NCBI RefSeq assembly: GCF_027579695.1
Contig: NC_083569.1
Coordinates: 76,115,649 to 76,179,648, forward strand
Reading direction: 5' to 3'
DNA: 64,000 nucleotides
DNA from: Neoarius graeffei
Lineage: Eukaryota > Chordata > Actinopteri > Siluriformes > Ariidae
Positions 1-9,957 of the stretch are shown one piece after another. Position 1 is the first letter of the stretch; each line of letters begins with the position of its first letter. The position numbers were made by a program, and so were the translations under genes. The notes below the pieces were generated by a model, which was given only the letters and a program-made list of their open reading frames with translations, ran no database searches and had not been told where the DNA came from.

Positions 1-6
1 GAGGCA

Positions 7-1749
7 TTGGGGGGAGCACAAGGGGTGAAGGTGTTGTGTGTGCATGGGGATGTTCACAGCTACCCTTTGGTGTCGGTCCACATTATTTTCAGAGGGGAAA
101 AATTTATAGTGAAGGCGGCGGTAAATCCTCGCCTTACCCACTCGTTAATTTTGGGGACTGATTGGCCGGGATTTCAGGGTTTAATGACACGCCTAGTAGA
201 GAGTGGGTCCTGCCATTTGACAGGGGGAGGTCCCGGTGTCGCTTTGGCGGGAGCAGCTGTCACAGAGCCGTCTACGTCATCTCCGCGTCAGAGTGAGGAG
301 CCACCGGCTCCTCCTCTCTCTATTGGGGAATCCCTCGCGGATTTCCCATTAGAGCAGTCACGAGACGAGACTCTGCGGCATGCGTTTGACCAAGTGAGAG
401 TAATCGATGGTCAAACGCTCCAGCTGAACGCCACCCCGTCCTTCCCCTACTTCGCGATTATGAAGGATAGATTATACCGAGTGATGCAGGACACTCAAAC
501 TAAAGAGCGAGTCACGCAGCTTTTAATTCCGAAAAGCCGCCGGGAATTGGTATTCCAGGCGGCTCACTTTAATCCCATGGCTGGACACTTGGGGCAGGAT
601 AAAACACTAGCCCGAATAATGGCCCTATTCTATTGGCCGGGGATTCGTGGTGATGTCCATAGGTGGTGTACGGCATGCCGCGAATGCCAGTTAGTAAACC
701 CAGTGGCCATTCCAAAAGCGCCTTTGCGCCCTCTACCGTTAATCGAGACCACGTTTGAGAGAATTGGGATGGATCTCGTCGGGCCATTAGATCGGTCAGC
801 ACGAGGGTACCGCTTTATATTAGTTCTGGTGGACTATGCAACGCAATACCCGGAAGCCGTGCCTCTGCGCAATATCTCAGCACGCAGTATTGCAGAGGCA
901 CTCTTCCGCGTCATCTCCCGAGTTGGAATCCCGAAAGAGATTCTGACTGATCAAGGCACTACGTTTATGTCACGAACACTGCGCGAACTGTATGGGTTAT
1001 TGGGGATTAAGCCAATCCGCACCAGCGTGTATCACCCACAAACGGACGGTTTGGTAGAACGATTCAACCGCACCCTCAAAAACATTATTAAAAAATTCGT
1101 AAGTGAGGACGCACGTAATTGGGATAAGTGGCTCGAACCCTTGCTGTTCTCAGTGCGAGAGGTCCCCCAAGCCTCCATGGGGTTCTCCCCATTCGAATTA
1201 TTATATGGACGTAAGCCGCGCGGCACCCTGGACGTGCTGCGGGAAAATTGGGAGGAGGGACCTTCACAAAGTAAGAATGAAATTCAGTACGTTATGCACC
1301 TGCATGCAAAACTCCACACGCTCACACACCTAACTCAGGAGAATTTGCGGCAGGCCCAGGAACGGCAAGCCCGCCTGTACAACAAGGGTATGCGCCTTAG
1401 AGAGTTCACTCCGGGAGATAAGGTACTCGTACTGTTGCCCACGTCGAGCTCCAAATTGATCGCCAAGTGGCAAGGACCCTTTGAGGTCACACGGCGAGTC
1501 GGGGATGTCGACTATGAGGTGAGGCGAACGGACAGGGGTGGGGCGCTACAGATTTACCACCTCAATCTGCTTAAACTCTGGAACAAGGAGGTCCCCGTGG
1601 CGTTGGTGTCGGTAGTTCCGGAGAAGGCGGAGCTGGGGCCGGAGGTTCAAAAAGGAACATTGGCATCATGTACCTCTCCGGTCCCCTGTGGAGACCACCT
1701 CTCCCCGACCCAACTCACGGAGGTCGCCCAGTTGCAGACCGAGTTTTAG
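7..1749 (+). pseudogene. pol: pol: protease remnant and integrase of Gmr1-like element
   Basis: An open frame of 580 codons whose first Met is only the first inside the window; the true start is upstream. Residues 1-60 resemble the C-terminal half of a retropepsin (LILGTDWPGF). Integrase follows: a zinc-binding HHCC module around residues 185-230 (paired His, then CTACREC), and a catalytic core with Asp256 (GMDLVGPL), Asp315 (LTDQG) and Glu351 (VERFNRT), a D-D35-E spacing. A GPF-type C-terminal module follows near residue 490 (KWQGPFEV). The enzyme would insert element cDNA into chromosomes. The frame ends at TAG 1747-1749, but the same frame continues directly into RT at 1753, so the stop interrupts what was one polyprotein. 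It is counted as a relic because the downstream polymerase is destroyed. Confidence 0.85.
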
Positions 1750-2018
1750 GATGTGTTCTCGCCCCTGCCCGGTCGCACTAACCTCATAGAGCACCACATA
1801 GAGACACCCCCGGGGGTGGTAGTGCGTAGCCGCCCTTACAGGCTACCCGAACACAAAAAAAAGGTGGTTCGGGAAGAACTTCAGACCATGCTCGAAATGG
1901 GCATCGTCGAGGAGTCCCACAGTGACTGGAGCAGCCCGGTGGTCTTGGTACCCAAGGCCGACGGGTCGGTCCGGTTCTGTGTGGACTATAGAAAAGTCAA
2001 CGCGGTGTCTAAATTCAA
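1750..2018 (+). pseudogene. pol: pol: N-terminal reverse transcriptase fragment
   Basis: This is the same reading frame as the integrase, resuming after the TAG at 1747-1749. It encodes the N-terminal fingers of a Ty3/gypsy RT, with the landmarks VRSRPYRLPEHK, MGIVEESHSDWSSPVVLV and GSVRFCVDYRKVNA. The sequence stops being RT-like at about 2018, before the palm domain and its catalytic aspartates; from 2019 the DNA is 28S rRNA. The frame runs on to a stop at 2086-2088, so a read-through product would carry about 23 meaningless residues encoded by rRNA. No catalytic residue of the polymerase survives. Confidence 0.85.
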
Positions 2019-2072
2019 CGCGACCTCAGATCAGACGAGACGACCCGCTGAATTTAAGCATATTACTAAGCA

Positions 2073-2105
<33 letters not shown>

Positions 2106-2450
2106 GCGGCGAGCGAAGAGGGAAGAGCCCAGCGCCGAATCCCCCGTCCCGGAGCGGGCGCGGGGAAATGTGGCGTACGGAAGCCCGCATCTCCCGGCGC
2201 GGGCCGGGGGCCTGAGTCCTTCTGATGGAGGCTCAGCCCGTGGACAGTGTGAGGCCAGTAACGGCCCCCGCCCCGCCGGGGACGCGGACTTCTCGGAGTC
2301 GGGTTGTTTGGGAATGCAGCCCAAAGAGGGTGGTAAACTCCATCTAAGGCTAAATACTGGCACGAGACCGATAGCGAACAAGTACCGTAAGGGAAAGTTG
2401 AAAAGAACTTTGAAGAGAGAGTTCAACAGGGCGTGAAACCGTTAAGAGGT
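2019..2450 (+). rRNA. 28S rRNA 5' fragment (pseudogene) inside retrotransposon
   Basis: The segment begins CGCGACCTCAGATCAGACGA, which matches the first bases of mature vertebrate 28S rRNA. It then follows the conserved 5' domain of 28S: CGCTGAATTTAAGCATATTA, AGGAAAAGAAACTAACCAGG, the D1 expansion segment, GTAAACTCCATCTAAGGCTA and TTGAAAAGAACTTTGAAGAG, ending at GTGAAACCGTTAAGAGGT. No ITS2 precedes it. It covers roughly the first 420-430 nt of the molecule and is in sense orientation relative to pol. Several differences from the universally conserved core (for example AAGCAGAGG for AAGCGGAGG) suggest a non-functional copy. Confidence 0.93.
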
Positions 2451-2549
2451 GCCCGTGGACGGTGTGAGGCCGGTAACGGCCCCCGCCCCGCCGGGGACAC
2501 GGACTTCTCGGAGTCGGGTTGTTTGGGAATGCAGCCCAAAGAAGGTGGT
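2451..2549 (+). repeat. 99-bp direct repeat of 28S segment 2236-2334
   Basis: Positions 2451-2549 repeat 2236-2334 of the upstream 28S fragment with only a few substitutions. Both begin GCCCGTGGAC and end at GTGGT, where the second copy passes into retrotransposon sequence. The first copy continues into more 28S (AAACTCC); the second switches to RNase H coding DNA. The last five bases (GTGGT) could be read as either partner, a short microhomology at the junction. Confidence 0.9.
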
Positions 2550-2691
2550 CCATAGGCCGGGGGCGCAGATGGTCGTGGCAGACTTCCTCTCCTGTCAAGG
2601 GGGGGGGGAGTCGGCTGCAGGCCGGACGGCTGCCCGGCCTGAGTCGGGCGGTGGGGGTATGTGGCAGCGGGGGCGTGGTCAAGCACCGGTC
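2546..2691 (+). pseudogene. pol: pol: C-terminal RNase H tail
   Basis: After the rRNA segment the frame reads VVHRPGAQMVVADFLSC, which resembles the end of the RNase H domain of Ty3/gypsy elements (the usual HxPGxxxxxADxLSR pattern). A Gly/Arg-rich tail follows and reads on into the start of the LTR. A run of nine or more G residues at about 2600 and GC-rich DNA precede the LTR; I cannot point to one clear polypurine tract. This fragment shows that the 28S insertion replaced an internal stretch of pol and did not truncate its end. Confidence 0.75.
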
Positions 2692-2967
2692 TGTGACAGG
2701 AGGGCGGAGTCAGGGAAGGTAAGTGGCAGAATCACGACACCTGAGAACAATTAACCTGTGTTTGTGTGTGTCTTCCCAGTGACGGCGCCCTATTTAAGGA
2801 GGGAGAGTGAGAGCAGAGGAGCTCATCTCCGGACTAGACGCTGACTGTGTGTTTGTGTCTAGCCAATATAACATTGTTCACTGAAAAGTGTGGCAATAAA
2901 GCCTTTTGCAAACCTGATCTCTGTCCTGCCGTCCTCAGTGCTCCACCCACACGTAGGGAGGCTTACA
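2692..2967 (+). mobile_element. 3' LTR of the Gmr1-like element
   Basis: The LTR starts TGTGACAG and ends CTTACA (TGT...ACA ends), 276 bp. It contains a TATA-like box (TATTTAAG at 2791) and a polyadenylation signal AATAAA at 2895-2900. The target-site duplication cannot be checked because the 5' LTR is outside the window. Confidence 0.8.
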
Positions 2968-3394
2968 GTAATGCACTCACAAAGAATATGTGCATATGTG
3001 GTTTGTAATTATGTGTCAGGGAAAACATGTCGTAGTTTGGGAGCATCCATTGGATGTCTTTGTGGCTGAATTCTGTGAAAGATTCCTAAAACAGTATGGG
3101 AATGTTTTTCTATATGTCTTAGTGGTGTAATGCAATGCAACGATCTCTAAAAAAAAAAAACCAAAAAAAAATTCATATTCATAGCTGTATCTACATTCAG
3201 ATATAAACCCAAAGTGGGCATGACCTAAGACAGAAGGCCTTGCTTGCATATTCATTCATTCATTCATTCATTCATTCAGTATGCACTGTACCACTATGCC
3301 CATGGAAAAAATGGATAATACTGGGGGGAAAAAAACTGAAGTTGAAATGCTAGCACTTCAAACTCTGGCTCTGACAGTTCCTCAACCTCAGCTA
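2968..3394. other. Unassigned AT-rich DNA with an (ATTC)n microsatellite
   Basis: No gene or recognisable element was seen. A tetranucleotide run of ATTC lies at about 3249-3279. Confidence 0.6.
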
Positions 3395-3450
3395 CAGTGG
3401 TACTTGAAAGTTTATGAATCCTTTAGAATTTTCTATACTTCTGCATAAAT

Positions 3451-4292
3451 AAACCACACAGCTGGTTAGGAAGGCTCAACAGGGACTGTAATTTCTGAGG
3501 AGGCTGAGGAAGTTTGGTATGTCACCCAAGATCCTCAGCAACTTATACAGCTGCGTGACTGAGAGCATCCTGACCAACTGCATCACTGTGTGGTACGGCA
3601 ACACCACAGCAATGGACCACAAACGCCTGCAGAGGGTGGTGAAGACTGCTGAGAGGATCACCAATACTCCACTGCCTTCTCTGCAGAGCATCTACCACCA
3701 CAGAGTCCACAGGAGAGCTGCCTCCATCCTCAAAGACCCCACCCATCTCCAGCATGGACTGTTCACACTCCTACCCTCAGGCCAGAGGTACAGAACTGTG
3801 AAATGTAAGACTGTCAGACTAAAGAACTCTTTCTTTCCCACTGCCATCAGACTCCTGTACAGCTAACAGGAGTCTATAACCATGGATTACCTCCCTGTAA
3901 ATTGTCCTTGACTGTTTACATCTGTTTACATTTGTTTGCACATTACTGCCCTTTTTGCTGCTGTTCCTTGACTGTTTACATCTGGTTACATTGTTTGCAC
4001 ATTCGCACATTATTGCGCTTCTGTTGCTACATCTGATCATTGCCTTATTTTTGTATTACACGACCTATTTAGCACTACATTTACCTTTATTTTGTACTAC
4101 ACTGGGTGTTTTTGTTGCTTTTGTTTTTCTTGCTTTTCTTTTTTCACTATATTGCCTTTACTTTGTATTACTTCTTCCACCTATTCATTTATTTGCAATT
4201 GGCATTCATGGTGGACAGCAAACTAAGAATTTCATTGAGGAAGTGGACATGTCCTTACTGTGCATATGACAATAAACACTTTGAACTTGAAC
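3451..4292 (+). mobile_element. L2/CR1-type LINE, 5'-truncated, inserted in Tc1 copy A
   Basis: Positions 3490-3866 encode the C-terminal part of a non-LTR retrotransposon polyprotein (LRKFGMSPKILSNLY, ESILTNCITVWYGNTTAMD, KNSFFPTAIRLLYS), the pattern typical of L2/CR1-clade elements of fish. It is followed by about 400 bp of T-rich 3' UTR containing an imperfect internal repeat (about 3905 and 3966) and ends AATAAACACTTTGAACTTGA. The insert is flanked by TAAAT (3446-3450 and 4293-4297), and the Tc1 terminal repeat continues exactly where it left off. Only the 3' end was copied, as is usual for target-primed reverse transcription. Confidence 0.85.
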
Positions 4293-4613
4293 TAAATATG
4301 ACCTAAAACATCATCAGATTTTCACACAAGTCCAAAAAGTAGATAAAGAGAACCCAGTTAGTTAAACAAATGAGACAAAAAATATTATACTTGGTCATTT
4401 ATTTATTGAGGAAAATGATCCAATATTACATATCTGTGAGTGGCAAAGGTATGTGAACCTCTAGGATTAGCAATTAATTCGAAGGTGAAATTAAAGTGTG
4501 GTGTTTTCAATCAATGGGATGACAATCAGGTGTGAGTGGGCGCCCTGTTTTATTTAAAGAACATGGATCTATCAAAGTCTGATCTTCACAACACATGTTT
4601 GTGGAAGTGTATC

Positions 4614-5629
4614 ATGGGATGAACAAAGGAGATTTCTGAGGACCTCAGAAAAAGTGTTGTTGATACTCATCAGGCTGGAAAAGGTTACAAAACCATCTCT
4701 AAAGAGTTTGGACTCCACCAATCCACAGTCAGATAGATCGTGTACAAATGGAAGAAATTCAAGACCATTGTTACCTTCCCCAGGAGTGGTCGACCAACAA
4801 AGATCACTCCAAGAGCAAGGCGTGTAATAGTTGGCGAAGTCACAAAAGACCCCAGGGTAACTTCTAAGCAACTGAAGGCCTCTCTCACATTGGCTAATGT
4901 TAATGTTCATGAGTCCACCATCAGGAGAACACTGAACAACAATGGTGTGTATGGCAGGGTTGCAAGGAGAAAGCCACTGCTCTCCAAATAAAACATTGCT
5001 GCTTGTCTGCAGTTTGCTAAAGATCATGTGGACAAGCCAGAAGGCTATTGGAAAAATGCTTTGTGGACGGTTGAGACCAAAGTAGAACTTTTTGGTTTAA
5101 ATGTTATGCTTGGAGAAAGGAAAACATTGAATTCCAGCATAAGAACCTTATCCCATCTGTGAAACATGGTGGTGGTAGTATCATGGTTTGGGCCTGTTTT
5201 GCTGCATCTGGGCCAGGACGGCTTGCCATCATTGATGGAACAATGAATTCTGAATTATACCAGCGAATTCTAAAGGAAAATGTCAGGGCATCTGTCCATG
5301 AACTGAATCTCAAGAGAAGGTGGCTCATGCAGCAAGACAACAACTCTAAGCACACAAGTCGTTCTACCAAAGAATGGTTAAAGAATAATAAAGTTAATGT
5401 TTTGGAATGGCCAAGTCAAAGTCCTGACCTTAATCCAATCAAAATGTTGTGGAAGGACCTGAAGTGAGCAGTTCATGTGAGGAAACCCACCAACATCCCA
5501 GAGTTGAAGCTGTTCTGTACGGAGGAATGGGCTAAAATTCCTCCAAGCTGGTGTGCAGGACTGATCAACAGTTACTGGAAATGTTTAGTTGCAGTTATTG
5601 CTGCACAAGGGGGTCACACCAGATTCTGA
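4614..5629 (+). pseudogene. Tc1 transposase, copy A, broken
   Basis: This is homologous along its length to the transposase reading frames of the other copies of this family (about 340 codons, N-terminal paired HTH then DDE core). The start codon is followed almost at once by a stop (ATG GGA TGA, where sister copies have CGA). Further stops occur near 4733 and 4987. The first catalytic Asp is changed (WTVETK where others have WTDETK) and the last catalytic Glu reads Lys (PIKMLW). The C-terminus ends at TGA 5627-5629. It is not functional. Confidence 0.9.
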
Positions 5630-5861
5630 AAGCAAAGGTTCACATACTTTTGCCACTCACAGATATGTAAAATTGGATAATTTTCCTCATTAATTTTCCT
5701 CAAATAAATGACCAAGTATAATATTTTTGTCTCATTTGTTTAACTGGGTTCTCTTTATCTACTTTTAGGACTTGTGTGAAATTCGGATGATGTTTTAGGT
5801 CATATTTATGCAGAAATATAGAAAATTCTAAAGGGTTCACAAACTTTCAAGCACCACTGTA

Positions 5862-6374
5862 ATTGGTCTCCTAACTGGTCTCAACAAGGGATGTATGCAG
5901 AACTCTTTTGTAATCCTACTCACAGAGTAATTATGATTATTTCTTTGGTTGTAAATGCTCATAGCATTTTAAAATTAATTGAGTTGGTTCTATTTCCCAA
6001 TATATAAACAAAGTAAGCTAATTTAAAAAACACAGGAACCCTGACCAGGCAGTTACTAAGGATGAATGAATAAATGCCATAAATCCATTATGCAGTGACT
6101 TAAGCTCACATGAATGAATGAATGAATGAATGAATGAATGAATGAATGTGGTCTTTTTCCCAATATATGAGCCCATATACCTAAAGTCTTTTATTGTTGC
6201 TTTTATTTAGACTATCTTCCTAAGAAACCACGACTGTAATGTTCCCTAGACACTTTGATGGCTGAAGCTGTCAGAACAGCCATGTCACTATAGTGATATG
6301 CCAAAATGGATGGATCTTCTTAAGGCTATAAGGCTATGTTAGACCCAATTTAACAAACACAGTGGTAAAAACAG
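5862..6374. repeat. Duplicated segment, partner at 54515-57095
   Basis: This stretch matches, in direct orientation, 54515-54751 and then 56836-57095, about 50 kb away. The partner carries a 2.08-kb transposon at the point equivalent to TTAA 6100-6103, so this copy preserves the empty site. An (ATGA)n run lies at about 6110-6147. No gene was seen. Confidence 0.85.
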
Positions 6375-6722
6375 GGTGGCACAGTAGTGTAGTGGTTAGC
6401 ACTGTTACCTTACAGCAAGAAGGTTCTGGGTTCAAGCCCAGTGGCCAACGGGGGCCTTTCTGTGATGAGTTTGCATGTTCGCCCTGTGCCTGCGTGGGTT
6501 TCCTCTGGGTGCTCTGGTTTCCCTCACTGTCCAAAGACATGCAGGTTCGATTAATTGGTGGTTCTACATTGACTGTAGGTGTGAATGGTTGGCTCTATGT
6601 GTCACCCCTGTGATGATTTGGTGACTTGTCCAGGGTGTACCCTGCCTCTTGCCCATAGTCAGCTGGGAAAGGCTCCAGCTTGCCTGTGACCCTGCACAGG
6701 CAAGCGATTATGGATGGAATGG
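6375..6722 (+). mobile_element. DANA/mermaid-like tRNA-derived SINE, old copy
   Basis: The head is GGTGGCACAGTAGTGTAGTG with a pol III A-box-like GTAGTGGTTAGCACTG and a B-box-like GGTTCAAGCCC. The conserved body (TCCAAAGACATGCAGG; CTTGTCCAGGGTGTACCCTG; GCTGGGAAAGGCTCCAGCTT) is complete but diverged. It begins inside the duplicated segment and continues beyond it. Confidence 0.85.
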
Positions 6723-7508
6723 TAAAAACAGTTTATCCCAGATCTGCCAAAAAGAGTCTAATATGTTGTTAGTATGTTACCTGCTGTAGCAAAATGGACC
6801 TGTGATGCTCTGGTGCCACAGTAAGAATTCAATCTTTAAAAGCAATTTTATTTCACTTTTGTAGGTAATTAGACTTTAATGTTCGAGAACTTTACTTCTG
6901 ATTGAGTTGTGTAAAAGGCAAACATATAATTTAAGTTAGAGGAAAGTCTGTTGTTTTCAGAACTATATATAGTACAGTAATCTCATAATTTCACCATATG
7001 AAGGGTTTTGCCTGACATATGTCAAATTCTCAACCTTTCAAGCAGCTCTAACCTGAAAAATGTACTATTATCCTAAGGGAGATGCAAAGCTTGTTGTAGC
7101 TTGTAATAACCTGAAGGACAGAAATGAAACAATGTGCCAAAGCTGACTTATGGTTCCTTGTGAACAGACTCCTTAAACTTTCAGATTATCAGAGAGAATG
7201 CTTCAAAGTCTCCAAAACTAGAAATATCACACAAAACTTCCCACTCATTTCTACAGTGATTCAGATTGACCTATTGAGAGGTGGGAGTATGGGAGGATTT
7301 CCAGTTCTGTGATGAGATATTTAAAGTGAGTTTGCCTGAACTGCAATTTTGAGTACCAGCAACAAATACTGAATTTATAGTTTAACTCCGTTACCCAAGA
7401 GAATGATGGAGCCATTGCCTTCTTTTAAATCAAATAGTATGTAAGTAGTTAAACATTGTTTCATTTTCTTAGTACAGTTTTAACAATATTTTTCCTCGGT
7501 GGCACATA
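6723..7508. other. No feature recognised
   Basis: AT-rich DNA with only short chance ORFs; no conserved motif or repeat was recognised. Confidence 0.5.
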
Positions 7509-7955
7509 GGGTGACACAGTGGTGTAGTGGTTAGCACTGTCGCCTCACGGCAAGAAGGTTCTGGGTTTGAGCCCAGCAGCCGACGGGGGCCTTTCTGTGT
7601 GGAGTTTGTATATTCTCCCCGTGTCTGTATGGGTTTCCTCTGGGTGCTCCGGTTTCCCCCACAGTTCAAAGACATGCAGGTTAGGTTAACATGGGGCAGC
7701 CATGGCCTGAGGTTGGGCTGAAGTGCCCTTAAGCAAGGGCACCTAACCCACGACTGCTCCCTGGACGCTGTAGCATAGCTGCACACTGCTCTGGGTATGT
7801 GTGTGTATGCTCTGGGTATTGCTCACTTGTGTGTGCATGTGTGTGTTCACTGCTTCAAATGGGTTAAATGCAGAGGTCAAATTTCACTGTTTGCTTAAGT
7901 CTATGCTTGAGTGTACATGTGACAAATAAAAGGCTTCTTGGCTTGGCTTGGCTGT
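7509..7955 (+). mobile_element. Composite: DANA-like SINE head fused to a second SINE tail
   Basis: Positions 7509-7692 are the head and body of a DANA-like SINE (A-box and B-box visible). At about 7693 the sequence changes to the tail of a different repeat: AAGTGCCCTTAAGCAAGGGC, the text around CACTGCTCTGGGTATG, then GTGTACATGTGACAAATAAA, ending in a (TTGGC)n run. The same second-repeat tail appears at 28148-28320 and in inverse orientation at 27770-27960. Confidence 0.75.
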
Positions 7956-8448
7956 TGGTTACTTAAAGGCAGTTTAATGCAGAATGAAATGGAGAATTTC
8001 AATGATCTAAGCCCATAGTTAGGTTTAGAACATAAAAAGGCAACTTAGACAAGGCAAACAAGCACAGGTCAAAGCCAGGAAATACTCCAGAGCTAAGAAA
8101 ATACAATGGAAACTAGAACTAGCAAAAGGCAAATTGAAGTCTAAAGGTACAACAAAGAAATGAACATTCATTCAGCTTCAGTAACTGCAGTATCCTGGTC
8201 AGAGTTTCAATTGAAAAAAACTCAGATGTCAGTCTATTGTAGAGCATCACCTCCATTCAAATACTCATTCACACCTATGGGAAACTTTCTGGTTTGAGAA
8301 ATGAGAGGAAATCTGAGGACCTGAAGGAAAAATATCCTCACCTGAGCTCAAGGACCTTAGGATCCTGGAACTGCCCAATGGAATATACATAAGGTTTAGG
8401 GCAATTCTTCAGCAGAGAGGCCAAAATTATGAAATGATTAAGCTCGCC
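7956..8448. other. No feature recognised
   Basis: AT-rich DNA between repeats with no coding or regulatory signal that I can support. Confidence 0.5.
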
Positions 8449-9133
8449 TTAAAGGAGAATTGAAGGCAATTTTTTTTAAATCAAAATTCTATTTATCTCA
8501 TTTTATTAAATATAGGAATGCATTTTTGATAGCTATTTTGTCACTGCTATAGCAAGTTATGAGTGTTGGAAATATGCTATGTAATATATCAGCCCATATG
8601 TAAAAGCAATGGCTGTAAACAAGATTCGTTGAGACCTGTGCAAGACATCGTAGGACGGAAGTAAAACATACAGCAGAAATCAAAGTGACCAACATCTGCC
8701 AACATTGTCAAAAGACGTGCACGACCTCTTTCGAATGCTGATGTAATCAAGCCAGAAGTTTTGTTTGTTTTGATAACAATCAGGAAAGTTTGAAAAAAGT
8801 AGGCAGTAATCATCATTTAAACTTGTTTTTGTGCAATATTTAGTTTGGAAAACAGTTTTCAAAATGGCGGCACTGACACCTGGCTGACACTTCATGTTTT
8901 GAAGTCTCGCACAAGTCTCATGAAGATCATGCAGATAAGTGATGCCTGCCATGGACCAAATGAACTAAATTCAACATGGCTAAAAACAGAATAGCTCGAT
9001 AAGTATAATATTTAATTGCAATTAGTTGCCAATAAGAGTAACGATATAAGGTTACGAAAACCGAAAACGTAATTGAATAACACGTTAATTAAGAAATAAA
9101 ACAAGTTTAAAAATGACTTCAGTTCTCCTTTAA
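8449..9133. mobile_element. TTAA-flanked MITE, copy 1
   Basis: The element lies between TTAA at 8449-8452 and TTAA at 9130-9133. Its ends are inverted: left AGGAGAATTGAAGGCAATTT, right AATGACTTCAGTTCTCCT. It is about 680 bp long and has a close relative at 42928-43605. The minus strand has a 90-codon ORF (8952-8680) that is also open in the relative. No transposase is recognised. TTAA targets are used by piggyBac and Kolobok elements; the THAP-bearing TTAA elements elsewhere in the window make Kolobok the better guess. Confidence 0.8.
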
Positions 9134-9884
9134 CATGTCAGCTCAGTGATATTGCTAAAGTATGGAATCCAAGGCAAAATGTACTGAAAACCATACAAAT
9201 CAATCACCCCAATTATAGCAATGTCACTTCAGAGAAATCTTGGTTTGAATTTTAAGAAATGAAAGGTCAGTTTTTCTGATGTAATTCCATTCCTGACTTT
9301 TCTTTCCTCATAAAAGATTTTGCATTCAGAGTTAAACATAGCCAATATTTCTATGCTTTTTTAGGGTCAAAAGATACCCAATACAGTGTGATTTTTAAAA
9401 ATTATTATTTTTTTATTTAATACCATTATCTGGAGTACTGCAACTAAAAAAAACAGTTCCCACATTTTGCTGTGAGTGTAATTCCATTACCGAAGTACTA
9501 CCTTTTAAATACAGGAAATAAATCAAACAGAAATTCAAACCAGGGAGAGCAAGATTGTGACACTGTGTTTAGGCTTTGTTTTTGTAAGTGGCTTAGATAC
9601 GTACATTTTTAAATTGTCTTGCCCAACACTTCCAAGATGAGACATTTATTACTTCTTCCTCAGATAAGGTGGCACCAAAAAAACTCCAACATTTTCAACT
9701 CCGTTAAAGTGAACAAAAGCACAACAGGCACTTTCACCTATTACTACTTCCTGTGCACAACACTGCACCCTTGTTTAATAAATCCATCTACTCTTCGAAG
9801 AAAACAAAACAAAACATAAATATTCCAGACTCTCAGAAGCTCATCATCTCTGACCAAGCAGGAAGCAGGGATATCAAGTAATCC
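9134..9884. other. No feature recognised
   Basis: AT-rich DNA; only short ORFs without recognisable similarity. Confidence 0.5.
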
Positions 9885-9957
9885 TGAGTATTGAGGTATT
9901 TCACCTGACGTCACAGGGTCACGTGACACCCCGGTGTCCACCATTTTGGACGGCAAG

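Larger units (their letters stand above)
1..2967 (+). mobile_element. Gmr1-like Ty3/gypsy retrotransposon, 3' portion, chimeric
   Basis: The window opens inside the pol gene of an LTR retrotransposon and the element ends at a 3' LTR (2692-2967). The coding order read on the + strand is protease remnant, integrase, then the start of reverse transcriptase, and finally the last part of an RNase H domain next to the LTR. Integrase upstream of RT is the reverse of the normal Ty3/gypsy order and is the hallmark of the Gmr1-like group of deuterostome elements. The middle of RT and most of RNase H are absent; a 28S rRNA-derived segment (2019-2549) occupies their place. The 5' LTR, gag and the protease active site would lie upstream of the window. 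The element is defective: it has an in-frame stop and has lost its polymerase core. Confidence 0.85.
3395..5859 (+). mobile_element. Tc1 family 1, copy A (interrupted by a LINE)
   Basis: Terminal inverted repeats start CAGTGGTACTTGAAAGTTT on the left and end AAACTTTCAAGCACCACTG on the right, with TA at 3393-3394 and 5860-5861 as the expected Tc1/mariner target duplication. The left inverted repeat is split at 3450 by an inserted LINE tail and resumes at 4293. Without that insert the element is about 1.6 kb, the normal Tc1 length. Confidence 0.93.

Noticed and set aside
2019..2549. Part of a genuine rDNA unit
   Set aside because: Only the 5' part of 28S is present, without ITS2, 5.8S or 18S, and retrotransposon pol lies on both sides.
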